Under the pieces are notes generated by a model. The model was not told where the DNA came from. It made no database searches and saw only the letters and a list, made by a program, of their open reading frames with translations. Positions 1-8,360 of a DNA stretch of 34,103 nt are shown in pieces. Location of the stretch: contig NZ_RHHR01000043.1 in assembly GCF_003710915.1 (NCBI RefSeq), positions 1 to 34,103 of the forward strand, written 5' to 3'. The position numbers and the translations under genes were made by a program. The stretch is from Brevibacillus invocatus. Its GTDB lineage: Bacteria; Bacillota; Bacilli; Brevibacillales; Brevibacillaceae. Numbering within the stretch: the first letter of the stretch is position 1; every line of letters starts with the position of its first letter.

Positions 1-207
1 TTTGAAAGAATTTTTCCAACTGAACAACGTACGCTATCGCACAGGGAAGAGGGCCAAAGTTCATTTTGATTTGGTAACTCTTGTTTATAATGCCGCTAAA
101 TTAGCCACTGATCGGATTCGTAACGCACTGGAAAACAAGAAGCCAGTCGCGGCTTAGTTTTTAAAAAAGGATAAAGAAGAGATTGGGGCAGTCTGTATAT
201 TTTTAAG
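1..207 (+). mobile_element. Right end of an insertion sequence inserted in a histidine kinase gene
   Basis: The element comprises the transposase tail and about 50 bp of noncoding DNA containing GATTGGGGCAGTCTGTAT, which may hold the terminal inverted repeat. The outer boundary is estimated at about 200-216, because minus-strand kinase homology stops near residue 563 (position about 217) and unrelated residues follow. The left end and target duplication are outside the window, so the exact boundary is unproven. Confidence 0.55.
2..157 (+). CDS. IS transposase, C-terminal fragment (5' end outside window)
   Basis: An open frame enters from the left edge and encodes 51 residues before a TAG stop. 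The fragment is basic and starts LKEFFQLNNVRYRTGKRAK, followed by a hydrophobic/helical stretch (VTLVYNAAKLATDRI). This resembles the extreme C-terminus of DDE transposases of the IS4/IS5/IS1182 type, where a YR-rich segment precedes a final helix. No catalytic residue is in view, so the family cannot be fixed. The identification is supported by position: the next 50 bp interrupt a histidine kinase gene on the opposite strand. Confidence 0.6.
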   Translation: MKEFFQLNNVRYRTGKRAKVHFDLVTLVYNAAKLATDRIRNALENKKPVAA

Positions 208-1905
208 ATGAGCAATTATGAAATTGATTCCATTATGAAGCAAATTGAAAAGCACTTGAATGACCCGATTTTCATCTGCCATTACAGAAGGAAAATCTTC
301 AGGAATATGGTTTTCAATTTTGACAGCCTTCACCTCTGCATTGAATTGCAGCATGTCGATTACTCCGGTCACGATTGGCTGAATCAAAAGGGCTTTTTTC
401 TGTAGACGAGGATTGCCTTCACGCAAGCTCTTTACATCGATCAAATCATTGAGTATCAATGTCAGCCGACGTCCGACAGATAATATCGTTTCAAGCTCTT
501 TGATACTCCTTTCCTGCAACAAATGTCGCTCCCTTTTCAAAACAGATTGTGACAGGTTCAGAATGCCGTGAAGCGGATTTTTGAATTCATGGGAAGTGTT
601 TGCCAAAAATTGATCCTTATGGTCATTCATTCTTTGCAGAGTTGCAGCAAGATTCTTTGTGTTCGTATGCATGTTGAAATATTCATGAAACCATACAGAG
701 ACAAAACACCCCATCGCAATAATCAGATCAAAAGGGTAGTGGACAACGCTCACTCCGATTTCCCGCCAGCTTAACGACCAGATTAAATGGTGGATCAGCG
801 CAAGTATGGAAAAGAGCAGCAGCAGGTGGCTTTTAATATCCTTCAATATTTTTTTTATGATGGCGATGATGGTGATACCTGTTGCCACACTAACCAATAG
901 AAAATACACCGGAAAAAGCATGATGACCTGATCAGTCGCTAAAAACAACGTAATGCCAGCAGTCCCCAAATTCATTGTCTTGTAAATCGGATAGATCCTG
1001 CTCCAATAAGGGAGTTCACGATGGTCGGTACACTCCATCAGAGCAAAGCAGCCAATAATGAGAGCTGCATTGGATAGCCGAAAATCCCAATCATAGCCGA
1101 TGTAAAACAGGAGATGAAACAGCTTCTCATCCATACTTAATATATTCGAAAGGGCTGTACATAGCGTCAGCAAAGAAAAATAGAGCAGCTTCTTTTCTCG
1201 ATTCCCTAGTAAAAACAAAATAAGCGAATAGGCAGCATGCATGAGAAATATAATGACCGCCAGAAGCTGCATGGAGATGGAGATTTTCATTTCCTTTGCA
1301 ATGGCTTCTTCTGAACCGAATTTGATCGAGCGAATAATGCCGCTGCTTCGACTATCCATATAATTGGCCGCCTGAATGACCAGCTCGATGACGCCGTTTT
1401 CGTCGGCCGTAAAGGTTGTAGAATAAGGCAGGTTCTTCGCGATATAATCATCCTTCGATTGCGCCACTCGTCCGGATTGGGCAAGCAGTCGGCCATTCAC
1501 ATATAACTCTGAGGAAGAGCGCACACTTGGCACACGAATACTATAATTCAGGTCCATCTCCGGATTTACATACAGACGCAGGCGATAGGAAGCAAATCCA
1601 TACGGTGTTGACTTTTCTGCATGCAATTCTTCATTCCATCCTCCTGGAACCTGTATAAGCTTTGGAGCCTCCTCGCCTGTACCTTGTTGTTGTCCACCCA
1701 TCAACCATTGTGAGGGATAAAACTCCCATTCCCCATCAAGTAAGAGAATGTCACCGTCTTCTGGATTCCAACCCCGCAAATCTAATTGTCCATTCTGAAT
1801 CGAGACTTGTTTTTGTTCACGAAACAATTCCATCCACACCATGCGTGAGGCAGACAGAATAACCAATAATAGGCCTATGAATAAGAAAATATGACTCTTT
1901 TTCAT
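154..1905 (-). pseudogene. 7TMR-DISM sensor histidine kinase, 3' end replaced by an IS
   Basis: This is a membrane sensor kinase. The N-terminus is a signal/TM helix (1-25). Residues about 35-195 form an extracellular 7TMR-DISM-type beta domain (DGEWEFYP, SYRLRLY, ELYVNG). Seven hydrophobic segments follow at about 212-408. The HisKA dimerisation helix carries NTSHEFKNPLHG with phospho-acceptor H439. The ATPase domain begins with the N-box FNLLHNGI (N554), but homology stops at about residue 563 and the last 20 residues are read from IS DNA, so the G1/F/G2 boxes are lost. No clear ribosome site precedes the ATG; no better in-frame start exists. It is divergent from the peptide cassette and might once have controlled it (inference). 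As it stands it should be unable to autophosphorylate. Confidence 0.8.
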
Positions 1906-2113
1906 TTGGTATTTTGGAGAAACAGTTGCCAGGAACGTTCTCTCTCCTAATCAATTTTGTAGTATGTTTCTATGTGAATATAGCCCCTACTGTCGCATAC
2001 AGGCAAGCAGGTGTTACTCCATAATTTACCACAGCGAGCATGGTCGTGTAAGAAAAGATAGAGATGTTTCTCCAGATGCAAAATCAAAAGAATGTCGAGA
2101 ATGATTTCCGATG

Positions 2114-2139
2114 AAGACCGCATGTCCAGCGGTCTTTTT
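2114..2139 (+). terminator. Orphan intrinsic terminator upstream of the peptide operon
   Basis: AAGACCGC (2114-2121) pairs with GCGGTCTT (2129-2136) around a 7-nt loop, and the T-run continues to 2139. No plus-strand gene lies upstream in the window, so it ends either a short leader RNA or read-through from the IS side. Confidence 0.65.
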
Positions 2140-2185
2140 GGTGTTTCCAATAGGGCAGACCATTCAGCCCTCTTTTTTCATATTT

Positions 2186-2199
2186 GTAAAATATTTTAC
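2186..2199. promoter_or_regulatory. Perfect 14-bp palindrome, possible operator
   Basis: GTAAAATATTTTAC is self-complementary and lies about 100 bp before the first gene of the operon. It does not match TnrA spacing or the CodY box. The binding protein is unknown. Confidence 0.35.
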
Positions 2200-2299
2200 C
2201 CATCCCTTTTTCCCACCCATGATAAGATTGTGAAAAATTAAAACATTTCAGAAAGTAAAGACAGAAATACTGCTCAAGCACCAACAAAGGAATGATTCC

Positions 2300-3652
2300 A
2301 TGTCGATTCAATGGAACCTCGTAAAAACCGAGGCAGCCACGTATTTGCAGAAGCTGATCCAAATCAATACAACGAATCCACCAGGCAATGAGCTGGAAGC
2401 AGCCCGTTATCTGGCAGAGCTCGCCCGTGAGAACGGTCTTCATGCCGAGATCCAAGAAACAGCCGAGGGGAGAGGCAATCTGCTCATCTCCTATCAACAG
2501 AGTGCGGCTCAGGCACTAGAAGCCCCGGAAAGCAGCTCACTGCTTCTGCTTTCGCACCTGGACGTGGTTGGTGCTGATGAACATGACTGGGAGCATGGGC
2601 CCTTTTCCGGCGAGATCGTGGATGATGTCCTCTGGGGACGCGGAACGATTGACACCAAACAGCTGACCATCATGGAGCTGATGGCGCTGATCCTGTTGAA
2701 GCGGGAAAATCGTACCTTCCCAAAAGACATCCTGCTGGTCGCCACAGCAGACGAAGAAAGCGGCAGCACCTATGGCCTTCTCGAACTGCTGAAAACACAC
2801 GGTGAACTCTTCCGCAACAAGCATGTCATCAGCGAAGGTGGCGGTTTCCCCATCTTGGTAAACGGGATTCCTCACTATCTGTGTGAGACAGGACAAAAAG
2901 GAATCTGCCAAATCACGTTCCATGTGGAAAAAAGTCAGTCGACTCCGTACTACGTAGACAATCGCCCGATGCATGCTGCAGCCAAGCTGGTGCGGCGGAT
3001 CACGCAATTCCGCTGGGCGGAGGAGACACCGAAGACCACGCGTTACCTCCTGGATGCATTGCTGCAAAGCTGTCAGCTTGGAGAGGCAAGCTCAACCCCA
3101 CTGGCAGAGAAGCTGCGCCTCTTGCAGCCGCATGTCAGTCCATTCATGGATAATGTTCTGCGCGCCATGACCGAAAACACAATGGCACCCACCATCTGGA
3201 AGGGGGGCAGGCTGGCTCGGCAGCCACAAGGCGAAACCGTCATCTGTGTGGATTGCCGTCTACTGCCGGGAGTTACGAGAGAAATGGTCGAGAAGAAGCT
3301 GGCGCAATTGGTGCTGGACCTGCCTGTGACCTGGCAGATTGAGAGCTTTGCCCAAGGGTACGAGACGGATTTTGAAGGTCCGTTGTTTGATTGGTTTGAT
3401 CGAAAGGTACGTGCGGAGATTGCGGGCAGCAAAGTAGTGCCGTTCATCGCAACGGGCAGCAGCGACGGCCGTCATCTTTTGCCTTACCGCTCTCGCGTGT
3501 TCGGTTTTTCTCCCATGCTTCCCGATGTCACGTTTGAAAAGGTGCTTCCGCTGGTACATGGAGTAAACGAACGCATCCCGCTGGACTCACTGGTGTTTGG
3601 AGTCAAGATTTTATACGAAGCGATTGGCCAATTCATGGCGGAAGGGGAGTAA
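2300..3652 (+). CDS. M20-family metallopeptidase (dipeptidase/deacylase), first copy
   Basis: This is a 450-aa cytoplasmic zinc hydrolase of the M20/ArgE-DapE family, predicted to cleave dipeptides or N-acylated amino acids. Metal and catalytic residues are present: H86 and D88 in SHLDVV, bridging D118 in GTIDTK, base E152 and ligand E153 in ADEES, E179 in SEGGG and H420 in HGVNE. It is unusual in the dimerisation domain: the GHAS-type histidine conserved in the family, and present in the second copy, is replaced (a tyrosine at about 217-218 aligns there). The start is supported by AAAGGA 8 nt upstream. It opens the cassette and is separated by only 4 nt from the next gene. Its paralogue starts at 4866. 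Exact substrate unknown. Confidence 0.85.
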   Translation: MSIQWNLVKTEAATYLQKLIQINTTNPPGNELEAARYLAELARENGLHAEIQETAEGRGNLLISYQQSAAQALEAPESSSLLLLSHLDVVGADEHDWEHGPFSGEIVDDVLWGRGTIDTKQLTIMELMALILLKRENRTFPKDILLVATADEESGSTYGLLELLKTHGELFRNKHVISEGGGFPILVNGIPHYLCETGQKGICQITFHVEKSQSTPYYVDNRPMHAAAKLVRRITQFRWAEETPKTTRYLLDALLQSCQLGEASSTPLAEKLRLLQPHVSPFMDNVLRAMTENTMAPTIWKGGRLARQPQGETVICVDCRLLPGVTREMVEKKLAQLVLDLPVTWQIESFAQGYETDFEGPLFDWFDRKVRAEIAGSKVVPFIATGSSDGRHLLPYRSRVFGFSPMLPDVTFEKVLPLVHGVNERIPLDSLVFGVKILYEAIGQFMAEGE

Positions 3653-3656
3653 TCAG

Positions 3657-4856
3657 GTGCAGGAAAAATATCAGATTGCCAAGGAAAAATTGGACCATGC
3701 CGTGACCCTGCTGGAAAAGGCGGGGGTGGATTCCTGGCTGGTGCTGACGAGAGAAGGCTCGGACCCATGCATGCCGCTATTGTTTGGCATCCGTTCGTTT
3801 CATACCGCTGCGATCTTTATCAACCGGACTGGTCAGCACAAGGTCATTGCAACGGTGAGTGACAAAGGAAATTACGAGGGAACCGGTTTGTTCGCGGAGG
3901 TGATTCCGTATTACTCCAGTCTGGATGAAGTTTTTTTGCAGGAGCTGGAAAAGCTGGCCCCACAAAAGCTGGCGCTCAATATTTCCAACCACGATCATTT
4001 GTGCGACGGCTTGACGCTTGGATTATATCTGTGGCTGGAGGAGCTGCTTGGCCAAGAGCGCTTGCAGGCAATCGAGGTGTCGAGCGAAGCGATCCTGAAG
4101 GAGCTGCGAAGCGTGAAGTCTCCAGCCGAGATCACCTGCATGCAGGAAGCAGTGGACGCTACCATCGAGATATACGAAGAAGTATTTTCCCAAATCAAGT
4201 GCGGTATGACAGAAATAGAAATCGGCGAGCTGTTCGTGCAAGGGATGAAAAAGCGCGGCCTCTCCAATGGTTTGGGCAATCCTCATGATCCACCGCTCGT
4301 TTGTACAGTACGAAATGGGTTGGCCCATCGGAAGCCGGGTGACCACAAGACGATTCCGGGGGATATCGTGATCATCGACTTTTCGCTCAAGGTGAAAGAC
4401 TATGTCTCGGATATCGCCAGAACGGTGTATTTGCTGAAGCCAGGCGAGACAGAAGCGCCGGAAGGGATCCAGCGAGCGTTCCGCACCGCAATCGACGCGA
4501 TTACACAAGCCATTCAATTCATCCGGCCGGGCGTGCAGGGCTGGGAGGTAGATGCCGCAGCCCGTCAGGTGATCGAAGCGGCTGGTTACCCGACGATTCG
4601 TCATTCCACAGGACATCAGGTAGGCAGAGAAACACACGACGGGGGAACGACGCTGGGGCCGCGCCGCACACCGCCAAGACCAGCTGTCGAAGGGACCGTG
4701 CAGATCGGAGAGATTTACGCCATCGAGCCTACGGTGATTCAAGACGATGGTTTGCCCTGCATCCTCGTGGAAGAAAACGTACTCATCACGGATGAAGGCG
4801 CGAAAGTATTGAGCAAAAGGCAGCTGGAGCTGGTGACCATCGCTTGCGGAGCTTAG
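3657..4856 (+). CDS. M24-family metallopeptidase (Xaa-Pro peptidase-like), first copy
   Basis: This is a 399-aa protein with an N-terminal creatinase/prolidase domain (about 1-150) and a pita-bread M24 catalytic domain. The five metal ligands are recognisable: D241 (IIDFS), D252 (SDIART), H320 (TGHQVG), E357 (IEPT) and E372 (VEEN). Their presence argues for a true metallohydrolase rather than a metal-free creatinase. The segment GHQVGRETHDGG differs from the usual GHGIG..VHE of aminopeptidase P and prolidase, so specificity may differ. GTG at 3657 is chosen because GGAAGGGG lies just upstream and the longer frame would overlap the M20 gene. It likely acts with the preceding peptidase. Its paralogue is at 6176. 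Confidence 0.82.
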   Translation: MQEKYQIAKEKLDHAVTLLEKAGVDSWLVLTREGSDPCMPLLFGIRSFHTAAIFINRTGQHKVIATVSDKGNYEGTGLFAEVIPYYSSLDEVFLQELEKLAPQKLALNISNHDHLCDGLTLGLYLWLEELLGQERLQAIEVSSEAILKELRSVKSPAEITCMQEAVDATIEIYEEVFSQIKCGMTEIEIGELFVQGMKKRGLSNGLGNPHDPPLVCTVRNGLAHRKPGDHKTIPGDIVIIDFSLKVKDYVSDIARTVYLLKPGETEAPEGIQRAFRTAIDAITQAIQFIRPGVQGWEVDAAARQVIEAAGYPTIRHSTGHQVGRETHDGGTTLGPRRTPPRPAVEGTVQIGEIYAIEPTVIQDDGLPCILVEENVLITDEGAKVLSKRQLELVTIACGA

Positions 4857-4865
4857 GAGGATACC

Positions 4866-6161
4866 ATGTCTTCGATCGAGTGGACGAATGAGCTGGAAGG
4901 GAAAACGGTAGCGCATTTTAAAGAACTGATCCGCATCAACACATCGGCCCCTGCTGGAAATGAGACAGAAGCAGCGCGCTATATCGCCGAGGTGCTGCGC
5001 GCCGAGGGGATCGAGAGCACGATCGTGGAAAGCGAGCCAGGACGAGGCAATCTTCTCGCCAAGCTGAAGGGCGCCAAAAGCCAAGAACCCCCGATCTTGC
5101 TGATCAGCCACTTGGATGTGGTGCCAGCGTCCGAAGAAGATTGGATGCATCCCCCTTTTGCCGCTGTTGAAGAAGAGGGGTGGATTTATGGAAGGGGAGC
5201 ACTGGATACCAAAAATCTAGTGGCTATGGAGCTGATGGCGTTCATCCTGCTAAAGCGAGCTTCTACGACAAAGGCACTGAACCGGGATGTGTATTTCATC
5301 GCCACTGCCGATGAAGAGCAAGGCAGCAGGAAGGGCATGGAATATCTCGTTCGAGAGCATCCAGAGTGGTTTCCCGGAGGATGGGTGATCAACGAAGGCG
5401 GAGGCTTTTATCTGGCAGACGGCGACAAAGACTACATGCTCATCACAGCCGGGGAAAAAGGAGTATGCAAAGCTACGCTTCTTGCCACGGGGCAAGGCGG
5501 CCACGCATCTTGTCCACCAGAAGGGCAGGCCATTGAAAAGCTGGCCAGAGCGATCGAGCACATCACCGCACATACGTTCCCGGAAGAAGCTGTAGGAGTA
5601 GGCAAGCGATTTTTGGAAACGATGGGTGAATCGCGAATGGCAAGCGATCCCACGTTGCAGCATTTGCGTCACTATGTGCTGCGAAACAGCGTCACTGTCA
5701 ATTCCGTTGAGGTAGGGCAGCGGATCAATGTTATTGCCTACAAGGCTCAGGCACAGATCGAATTTCGACTTTTGCCTCACGTCAGCCAGTCAGCCGTGGA
5801 AGAGCTGCTCCAGAAATGGTGCACAGCATTTGGAATCAGCTACCAGATCGACAGCTTTGAACCAGGCTTTGAAAGCAGGCTGGAGGATTCCGCACTCGTG
5901 ACGGCATTTGCGTTCAGATTGCGTGAGCATGATCCGGGCGTCACGCTGCTGCCGATTCTCGCTCTGGGTAGAACAGACGGACGTTTTTTAGGGACGAGAG
6001 GGTCAGATGTGTACGGGTTTTCACCGCTTCTGCCGCAGCTACCCTTCGCAGATGTGTTGCGAAAAGTACATAACCACAACGAAGCGATCACAGTCAGCTC
6101 TCTGTTATTTGGCACCAAATTGATTGCCGAAACATTGCGACAGATTTGTTTGGATTCGTAA
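4866..6161 (+). CDS. M20-family metallopeptidase, second copy
   Basis: This 431-aa zinc peptidase is clearly paralogous to the first gene (shared ELIRINT/AGNETEAARY, GRGNLL, MELMA.ILLKR and EGGGF blocks). Ligands are H82/D84 (SHLDVV), D114 (GALDTK), E150/E151 (ADEEQGS), E177 (NEGGG) and H402 (VHNHNE). The dimerisation-domain histidine H213 in GQGGHAS is retained, unlike in the first copy. The start is preceded by AGGAGG. It begins 9 nt after the first M24 gene and 14 nt before the second, so the M20-M24 pair is repeated as a unit. It probably hydrolyses a dipeptide or acyl-amino acid in the cytoplasm. Confidence 0.85.
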   Translation: MSSIEWTNELEGKTVAHFKELIRINTSAPAGNETEAARYIAEVLRAEGIESTIVESEPGRGNLLAKLKGAKSQEPPILLISHLDVVPASEEDWMHPPFAAVEEEGWIYGRGALDTKNLVAMELMAFILLKRASTTKALNRDVYFIATADEEQGSRKGMEYLVREHPEWFPGGWVINEGGGFYLADGDKDYMLITAGEKGVCKATLLATGQGGHASCPPEGQAIEKLARAIEHITAHTFPEEAVGVGKRFLETMGESRMASDPTLQHLRHYVLRNSVTVNSVEVGQRINVIAYKAQAQIEFRLLPHVSQSAVEELLQKWCTAFGISYQIDSFEPGFESRLEDSALVTAFAFRLREHDPGVTLLPILALGRTDGRFLGTRGSDVYGFSPLLPQLPFADVLRKVHNHNEAITVSSLLFGTKLIAETLRQICLDS

Positions 6162-6175
6162 GGGAGGGAAAGACG

Positions 6176-7348
6176 ATGAACTACGTCATCCATCAACAAA
6201 AAATGGAACAAGCCGTGCGTTATTTGCAGGAGGGTGATATCGACCTGTGGCTGATCCTGACCAGCGAGGGCAGCGATCCCTGCCTGCCCTTGATTACGGG
6301 TGTGAAGTCCGTAGGCCCGGCAGCGTTTCTCATCTGCAAGGACGGCAAAAAGTACGCGATGTGCAGCAGGATCGATGCCCAGGATATCGAGGAGTCAGGC
6401 TTGTTTGATGAGGTGCTCAAATACTCGACGGAATTGGGTGAAACTCTGCGAGAGTTCGTGACGCAGCATCAGCCAAAGACTATCGCGCTGAATTACTCGC
6501 GCAAGGAAAATCTGGCGGACGGTTTGACGACCGGACGTTATCGCTGGCTGCGCAATGTGTTGAAGGATTGCTATTCCGGCGAATTCACTTCTTCTGAACG
6601 ATTTCTGGAAAAGCTGCGCAGCATCAAGACACCACTGGAGATCGAGAGAATCAAGCAAGCTATCGTCGTCACGCAGGAGATTTACGACGAGATTTTTACG
6701 CAATTGCGGGCAGGCATGTCGGAGATCGAGATTGGGCAGCTGTTCGTCAAGGAAATGGAGAAGCGCGAGGTGGTCAATGGCGTAGACCGTACCCTTTCCA
6801 TGCCAATCGTTATGAAAGAGCGGATCGCTCACCGACCGCCGGGAGAAGCCATCGTGGCTCCAGGGGATTTGGTCATCATGGATTTTTCGGTGGATGTCGA
6901 GGGATACGTCTCTGATATCGCCCGGACGGTTTACTTTCTCAAGCCGGGAGAGACCAAAGCGCCAGCCCATATCCAGGCGGCCTTCGATGCGGCCCATGCA
7001 GCGATTACTGCGGCAGGAGAAGCCTTGAAGCCAGGAGTTCAGGGCTATGAGGTCGATCTGGTCGCACGCAATCTGCTGCTGGACAGAGGAATGCCGGAGA
7101 TCACTCATGCTACTGGTCATCAGATCGGTCGCGACGTCCATGACGGAGGAACGCTGCTTGGTCCGAGATGGGAGCGCTACGGCCATGCGCCATACGGATT
7201 GGTGGAGCCAGGCATGGTGTTCACGCTGGAGCCAACGATTTTGCCAGAAGACGGGCCGACCTTCATCGTTGAGGAAAATGTCCTGGTCACCGAAGCGGGC
7301 ATCGAATACCTCACTGAACGTCAGGACGAACTGATCCTCATTCCATAA
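6176..7348 (+). CDS. M24-family metallopeptidase, second copy
   Basis: This 390-aa paralogue of the M24 protein at 3657 shares the start region (LWLILTSEGSDPC), KLRSIKTPLEI and the catalytic blocks. Ligands are D236 (IMDFS), D247 (SDIART), H315 (TGHQIG), E352 (LEPT) and E366 (VEEN). It carries the same GHQIGRDVHDGG signature as its sister. The ATG at 6176 follows GGGAGGG; a longer in-frame start at 6146 would overlap the M20 gene and lacks a better ribosome site. It is followed directly by permease genes, which links hydrolysis to uptake. Confidence 0.83.
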   Translation: MNYVIHQQKMEQAVRYLQEGDIDLWLILTSEGSDPCLPLITGVKSVGPAAFLICKDGKKYAMCSRIDAQDIEESGLFDEVLKYSTELGETLREFVTQHQPKTIALNYSRKENLADGLTTGRYRWLRNVLKDCYSGEFTSSERFLEKLRSIKTPLEIERIKQAIVVTQEIYDEIFTQLRAGMSEIEIGQLFVKEMEKREVVNGVDRTLSMPIVMKERIAHRPPGEAIVAPGDLVIMDFSVDVEGYVSDIARTVYFLKPGETKAPAHIQAAFDAAHAAITAAGEALKPGVQGYEVDLVARNLLLDRGMPEITHATGHQIGRDVHDGGTLLGPRWERYGHAPYGLVEPGMVFTLEPTILPEDGPTFIVEENVLVTEAGIEYLTERQDELILIP

Positions 7349-7385
7349 AAAGTAAACAAAAAAGCAAAAAGGCGGTGATTACATC

Positions 7386-8348
7386 GTGGGAAGCTATATT
7401 GTTCGTCGGCTGCTGCAGGCCGTTCCCATCCTGATCGGGATTACCTTGCTCACCTTCTTCATCATGCAACTGGCGCCGGGGAATCCCATGCAAACCATGA
7501 TCAACCCGAAAATCCCGCTGAGTGAGATGCAAAAGGTGCAAGAGGAGCTGGGCTTCAACAAGCCGGTCATCTACCAGTACTTCAACTGGCTGAAAGAAAT
7601 TTTGCAGGGCAATCTCGGCTACACGATCAAGACAGGTCAGCCTGTGACGCAATTGATACTGGAGCGGCTGCCTGCGACGCTGCTCCTCACCTGTACGGCA
7701 TTTCTGCTCAGCTTTGTCATCGGCATTCCGCTGGGGGTGTACTCTGCGCTGCACCGCAACAAAACGCCTGATTACGTATTAACGGTAGTGTCTCTGGTGG
7801 GCATTTCCATCCCGTCGTTTTTCTTCGGTTTGGGCTTGATCTTCCTCTTTGCGTTAAAGCTCGGGTGGTTCCCAACCTCGGGGATGAAAACGATCGGAAA
7901 AGATCTGACCGGATTCGCCTTGTACATCGACTACGCCAAACATATCATTTTACCTGCCTCAGTTTTGGCACTGCCTACTGTTGCTGTCGTCATGCGATTT
8001 ACCAGATCCAGCCTGCTGGAGGTCTTCTCGATGGACTTCATCCGGACGGCGCACGCAAAAGGTCTGAGCAAAAGCGTGGTCATCTTCAAGCATGCTCTGC
8101 GTAATGCATTAATTCCCGTTATTACGATCTTTGGACTTTCAATCCCGTTTTTGTTTGGCGGCGCCTATATAACGGAGCACATTTTTAACTGGCCAGGGAT
8201 GGGCAGCCTGGGGATATCCTCTATTGTGGGCCGTGAGTATCCGGTGATCATGGCCTTGAATCTGTTCACCTCGATTCTGGTGCTGGCGGGCAATCTGATC
8301 GCCGATATTTCCTACGCTTGGGCCGATCCGCGGATTCGATATTCGTAA
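7386..8348 (+). CDS. dppB: Peptide ABC transporter permease, DppB/OppB type
   Basis: This is a 320-aa inner-membrane permease of the binding-protein-dependent peptide importers. It has the typical N-terminal helix (SYIVRRLLQAVPILIGITLL), the periplasmic-side block APGNP, about six TM segments, and the cytoplasmic EAA-like loop RTAHAKGLSKSVVIFKHALRNAL that contacts the ATPases. The C-terminal WADPRIRYS ending is typical for the family. The GTG start has GGCGGTGAT, one mismatch from perfect anti-SD pairing, upstream. It pairs with the next gene to form the channel. Confidence 0.9.
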   Translation: MGSYIVRRLLQAVPILIGITLLTFFIMQLAPGNPMQTMINPKIPLSEMQKVQEELGFNKPVIYQYFNWLKEILQGNLGYTIKTGQPVTQLILERLPATLLLTCTAFLLSFVIGIPLGVYSALHRNKTPDYVLTVVSLVGISIPSFFFGLGLIFLFALKLGWFPTSGMKTIGKDLTGFALYIDYAKHIILPASVLALPTVAVVMRFTRSSLLEVFSMDFIRTAHAKGLSKSVVIFKHALRNALIPVITIFGLSIPFLFGGAYITEHIFNWPGMGSLGISSIVGREYPVIMALNLFTSILVLAGNLIADISYAWADPRIRYS

Positions 8349-8360
8349 GGGGAGATGAAC

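Larger units (their letters stand above)
1906..2299. other. Divergent intergenic region between kinase remnant and peptide operon
   Basis: This 394-bp stretch has no credible gene. It holds an orphan plus-strand terminator (2114-2139), a perfect 14-bp palindrome GTAAAATATTTTAC (2186-2199) and a TTGTGAAAA element (2228-2236). An AAAGGA ribosome site (about 2286-2291) serves the first peptidase gene. No consensus TTGACA/TATAAT pair for the operon is obvious, which suggests an activator-dependent promoter. Confidence 0.6.

Noticed and set aside
2186..2199. TnrA or CodY site
   Set aside because: The palindrome has even symmetry and lacks the TGTnA-N7-TnACA spacing or the AATTTTCnGAAAATT core.
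4023..5150. Long open frame of 375 codons on the minus strand
   Set aside because: It is antisense to the first M24 and second M20 genes, has a composition rich in H/R/C/W without domains, and has no ribosome site. Both plus-strand genes have full catalytic motifs.
6395..7186. 263-codon minus-strand frame
   Set aside because: It is a shadow of the second M24 gene, with no recognisable domain.
3657..7348. Reading the M24 genes plus the DAO protein as a creatine pathway (creatinase plus sarcosine oxidase)
   Set aside because: Creatinases lack the five metal ligands, which both M24 copies keep, and no creatininase or urea gene is present.
3657..7348. Ectoine degradation (DoeA/DoeB-like M24 and deacylase pair)
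   Set aside because: The M24 signature does not look like DoeA, the M20 proteins are not of the DoeB type as far as I can judge, and no ectoine transporter or transaminase genes adjoin.
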